Assembly (NCBI GenBank): GCA_023420245.1
Contig: JAEZWL010000164.1
Span: 1 to 6,910 of the forward strand
Reading direction: 5' to 3'
Length of the DNA: 6,910 bases
From: Bacillota bacterium
Lineage (GTDB): Bacteria > Bacillota > Clostridia > Oscillospirales > Acutalibacteraceae
The position numbers and the translations under genes were made by a program. This document shows positions 4,987 through 6,910 of this stretch, piece by piece. Each line of letters starts with the position of its first letter. Within the stretch, counting starts at the first letter, position 1. Below the pieces are notes generated by a model, which was not told where the DNA came from, did not search any database, and saw nothing but the letters and a program-made list of their open reading frames with translations.

Positions 4987-5991
4987 GTGAAACGATATAA
5001 ATGGATATGGATCATCTGTGCGTGCATTCTTGCCGCCTTGGTCATTGTTCTGGCCGTCATCAAACCCGTCGACAAAGGGATTGACTATGCTTCGCCTGAA
5101 AACTGGGCGTACAACGGAATTCATCCAGAGAAACAGGCAGACCTGTTTTTGATTTGTCCCACCGTGGATATGGGGCACAATAATAACAGAAATATGTCCT
5201 TATCAGATGAAAAGACAAAGGAGAGCTTTGTGGGTGCGCTCAACATGGAGCGCGGAATCTACGAGGAAAGCCTCACGCTTTACGCCCCTTATTACCGGCA
5301 GGTGGCTTTCCCGGTCTATGCACTGCCGCAGGCGGAAGCTAAGCCTTATTTTGACATCGCGTATGCGGATATCCGCGAAGCGTTCCTCTCCTATATAGAG
5401 CATAGCGATCCGGTACGGCCCTTTGTGCTGGCAGGTTTTTCCCAGGGAGCGGATATGGCGCTGCGGCTTCTTTCGGAATTCTTTGACAATCCCGCCTATC
5501 AGGAGCGTTTGATTGCGGTCTACTGCATTGGATGGCGCATCACAGATGACGATCTTGCCAACTACGCGTGGTTGAAACCGGCGCAGCAGGCCGACGATAT
5601 CGGAACAATCGTTTGCTTTAACTCTGAAGCCATTAATGTGACGGATTCGCTCCTTGTGCCGGCAGGAGTCAAAACGTATGGAATCAATCCCCTAAACTGG
5701 ACAACCGACGGCACCCCTGCATCCGCTGCAGAGAACCTTGGGGCATGCTTTACCGATTACAGCGGAGAAATCAAGAAAGAGATTCCGCATCTGACCGGCG
5801 CCTATTTGGACGCCGAGCGTGGAACCTTAAAAGTTCCTGACGTAATCCCGAAGGATTATGCCAATTCCCTCTTCCCGGACGGCGTCTACCACCTGTATGA
5901 CTATCAGTTCTTCTATCGCAATTTGCAGGAGAACGTAAAGTTGCGCGTGGAAACATATTTAGCACAAGCGGCGCTGGAGGATGCGGCGTAA
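4987..5991 (+). CDS. DUF3089 family protein, membrane-anchored or secreted alpha/beta-hydrolase-like
   Basis: The start is taken as GTG 4987 (334 residues, MKRYKWIWII...), which begins with a signal-anchor: a basic tip and a hydrophobic helix at about residues 7-26. AAAGGA lies 10 bases upstream; a longer frame upstream runs through the boundary site and is not credible. The mature part fits DUF3089, a serine-hydrolase-like family: ASPENWAY, ADLFLICPT, the region TLYAPYYRQ, nucleophile-elbow GFSQG with Ser152, and near the C-terminus YHLYDYQFFYRNLQENV with a probable catalytic His302. The substrate is unknown; esterase activity outside the membrane is a reasonable guess. It is the most GC-rich gene in the array (37/60 at 5281-5340), unlike both neighbours, which points to a separate origin. 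Confidence 0.85.
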   Translation: MKRYKWIWIICACILAALVIVLAVIKPVDKGIDYASPENWAYNGIHPEKQADLFLICPTVDMGHNNNRNMSLSDEKTKESFVGALNMERGIYEESLTLYAPYYRQVAFPVYALPQAEAKPYFDIAYADIREAFLSYIEHSDPVRPFVLAGFSQGADMALRLLSEFFDNPAYQERLIAVYCIGWRITDDDLANYAWLKPAQQADDIGTIVCFNSEAINVTDSLLVPAGVKTYGINPLNWTTDGTPASAAENLGACFTDYSGEIKKEIPHLTGAYLDAERGTLKVPDVIPKDYANSLFPDGVYHLYDYQFFYRNLQENVKLRVETYLAQAALEDAA

Positions 5992-6022
5992 ACTCCGTTT
6001 GTCGAGTTGCACAGTTTGTTTA
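5986..6022 (+). repeat. attC-like site 7 (DUF3089 / phosphatase boundary)
   Basis: A compact stem overlapping the TAA stop (5989-5991): left GCGTAAACTC (5986-5995) pairs with right GAGTTGCAC (6004-6012), with one C-A mismatch, one T-G wobble and one bulged A (5992); the loop is 8 bases. GTTTA lies at 6018-6022. The TTTGTCGAG segment (5998-6006) is the same as in site 6. Confidence 0.5.
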
Positions 6023-6067
6023 GACTTATCGAAATAAATATTTAATTTATAGAAGGAGAAAACTATC

Positions 6068-6589
6068 ATGATATACCTTGTTCGTCAGGGTCAAACTGAC
6101 TGGAATTTATTGAGAAAGTTTAATGGCTGTACTGATATTGAGCTAAATCAAACTGGAATAGAACAAGCAAAATTACAAGCTGAGAACATGAAAAGTTTAA
6201 GTTTTGACGCCTGTTTTTGTAGCCCTCAAAAAAGAGCACGACAAACCTGTGAAATCATTTTCAATGGAACTATTGTGTTTGACCAAAGGCTTTCAGAAAT
6301 AAATTGCGGAGAGTTTGAGGGCACAGAAGAAACTGCGGAGACGATGAAGCAGTTTTGGCAAGCAGTTACGAGAGGTGACAAGGGGACAGAAAACTTCAAA
6401 GATTTTATTGAACGGAATTGTGATTTCTGTAATATAATTACTAAAGAATATAAGGGTAAAAACATCTTAATTGTAACTCATGCTGCAAATGCACGAGCAA
6501 TAAATTATTATTTTACTGGCAAGCCGCAGAAATATGATTTCACTAAAGCAGTTGCCTCAAATGGCGACGTAATTAAATATGAAAATTGA
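6068..6589 (+). CDS. histidine-phosphatase (phosphoglycerate-mutase-like) family protein with lost catalytic His
   Basis: The start is ATG 6068 with AGAAGGAG (6051-6058) 9 bases upstream; 173 residues. The fold is clear: MIYLVRQGQTDWN, SPQKRARQT (Arg56 of the phosphate pocket), LSEINCGEFEG (acidic residue Glu77 and the G-E-F-E-G segment), and IVTHAANAR with the second His138. The family motif is RHG, where His is phosphorylated during catalysis; here it is RQG, with Gln7 (codon CAG 6086-6088). One base change from CAC or CAT would do this. Without that His, phosphatase or mutase activity by the known mechanism should be lost, so the protein may be a pseudoenzyme or a decaying gene, although the reading frame is intact. 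The gene is AT-rich (23/60 GC at 6181-6240). Confidence 0.85.
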   Translation: MIYLVRQGQTDWNLLRKFNGCTDIELNQTGIEQAKLQAENMKSLSFDACFCSPQKRARQTCEIIFNGTIVFDQRLSEINCGEFEGTEETAETMKQFWQAVTRGDKGTENFKDFIERNCDFCNIITKEYKGKNILIVTHAANARAINYYFTGKPQKYDFTKAVASNGDVIKYEN

Positions 6590-6644
6590 AAATATTAAAG
6601 AGAGTTTTGTAGCGCAAACATATTCAAATTGCGCGTTATGTTTA
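6578..6644 (+). repeat. attC-like site 8, last boundary of the array
   Basis: The right arm CAAATTGCGCGTTAT leads into GTTTA (6640-6644). ATATTCAAATT (6620-6630) pairs with AAATTGAAAATAT (6583-6595) in the left arm, with two unpaired bases; the left arm covers the phosphatase stop TGA (6587-6589). After this site no further copies are seen before the tRNA. Confidence 0.5.
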
Positions 6645-6659
6645 TTAAAGAATGCCAAA

Positions 6660-6692
6660 TTGCCCCCAGCATTAAAAAAATGCTGGGGGCAA
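6660..6692. terminator. strong perfect hairpin between array and tRNA
   Basis: A 14-base stem, TTGCCCCCAGCATT (6660-6673) with AATGCTGGGGGCAA (6679-6692), around a loop of five A. Neither side has a proper T-tract, but the stem is strong enough to stop or stall transcription from the array on one side and from the tRNA on the other. Confidence 0.6.
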
Positions 6693-6697
6693 AAATC

Positions 6698-6719
6698 AAT
6701 TGTAAATTTAACAATTTTT
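6698..6719 (+). terminator. weak hairpin followed by a T-run
   Basis: AATTGT (6698-6703) pairs with ACAATT (6711-6716), and Ts continue to 6719. It lies 5 bases after the strong hairpin. It is AT-rich and weak, so this call is tentative. Confidence 0.3.
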
Positions 6720-6773
6720 GAGCAAAAACAGCTCTAATAAGCCATTTTTACCCAAACAAGTTCCATATATTGA

Positions 6774-6790
6774 AAAGGGGAGACCCCTTT
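6774..6790 (-). terminator. terminator of the tRNA-Val transcript
   Basis: Read on the minus strand, AAAGGGG, loop TCT and CCCCTTT form a 7-bp stem, with one more T following. It lies about 42 bases downstream of the tRNA 3' end, in the right orientation. Confidence 0.6.
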
Positions 6791-6832
6791 GAATTTACAG
6801 TACCGCCCCAGCTATTGCCGGAACAGCACCCC

Positions 6833-6908
6833 TGGTGGACGGTAACGGGTTCGAACCGCTGACCCCCTGCACGTCAAGCAGGTGCTCTACCAGCTGAGCT
6901 AACCGTCC
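6833..6908 (-). tRNA. tRNA-Val (anticodon GAC)
   Basis: A complete 76-base cloverleaf on the minus strand with encoded CCA. The acceptor stem is GGACGGT/ACCGTCC, the D-arm GCTC-AGCTGGTA-GAGC, the anticodon arm CCTGC-TTGACGT-GCAGG with anticodon GAC (reads GUC, valine), the variable loop has 5 bases, and the T-arm has the loop TTCGAAC. All stems pair (one G-T in the T-stem). Its 3' end faces the cassette array. Confidence 0.95.
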
Positions 6909-6910
6909 AT

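Larger units (their letters stand above)
1847..6640 (+). mobile_element. candidate integron-like gene-cassette array (six cassettes)
   Basis: Related boundary sites at 1836-1851, 2563-2578, 2926-2948, 3953-3969, 4893-4908, 6004-6022 and 6628-6644 divide the region into segments of about 727, 370, 1021, 939, 1114 and 622 bases. Each holds one gene or gene pair, all on the + strand, ending shortly before the next site. Base composition changes between neighbours: hand counts give 24/60 GC in the LUD gene (2161-2220), 37/60 in the DUF3089 gene (5281-5340) and 23/60 in the phosphatase (6181-6240). These are integron-array traits. No integrase gene is in the window and the boundary is GTTTAT rather than the classical GTTRRRY, so a non-integron recombinase system remains possible. 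Confidence 0.55.

Noticed and set aside
1836..6644. CRISPR array suggested by regularly recurring short motifs
   Set aside because: The copies are 370-1114 bases apart with genes between them, and they differ from each other; no short regular spacers exist.

Overview
The window looks like a low-to-moderate GC Firmicute, most likely a clostridium. Evidence: strong AAAGGAGG-type ribosome binding sites, frequent GTG/TTG starts, two LexA/DinR-type SOS boxes (CGAAC-N4-GTTCG-like), and gene families common in Clostridia (LUD-domain protein, HxlR regulator with a split-barrel flavoprotein, AraC-GyrI regulator). The species cannot be named from the sequence.

Layout. Positions 1-66 hold the last 21 codons of an unidentified + strand gene. 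A structured, gene-free stretch with four hairpins follows (67-200), possibly the end of an IS200/IS605-type element. A complete AraC-GyrI regulator is on the minus strand (240-1106); it carries a second perfect Shine-Dalgarno and ATG exactly at its domain junction. Divergent from it is a dinB (Y-family polymerase) gene with a double SOS box, cut off after about 111 family-like residues (1353-1715). From about 1716 to 6644 come seven + strand coding units: LUD protein, the 3' part of a methyltransferase, HxlR regulator plus pyridoxamine-oxidase-like protein, a second methyltransferase, a DUF3089 serine-hydrolase-like protein, and a histidine-phosphatase-like protein whose catalytic His is replaced by Gln. 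The right end has a strong hairpin and a minus-strand tRNA-Val(GAC).

The main observation is that every + strand unit after dinB is followed, 15-120 bases after its stop codon, by a related sequence with the consensus TTYGCATAATGTTTAT. Several copies are the right arm of an imperfect inverted repeat whose left arm lies at or over the stop codon. The copies divide the region into six segments of about 0.37-1.1 kb. Each has one gene or one gene pair, all in the same direction, with clearly different base composition. This is the architecture of an integron gene-cassette array. The boundary reads GTTTAT rather than the classical GTTRRRY, no integrase lies in the window, and integrons are to my knowledge rarely reported in Firmicutes. 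It may therefore be an unusual integron or a different tyrosine-recombinase (Xer/dif-like) cassette system.

The cassette genes do not form an obvious pathway. They look like independent accessory functions (redox/flavin, methyl transfer, hydrolase, regulator), as expected for cassettes. The truncated dinB supplies an SOS-type promoter pointing into the array.
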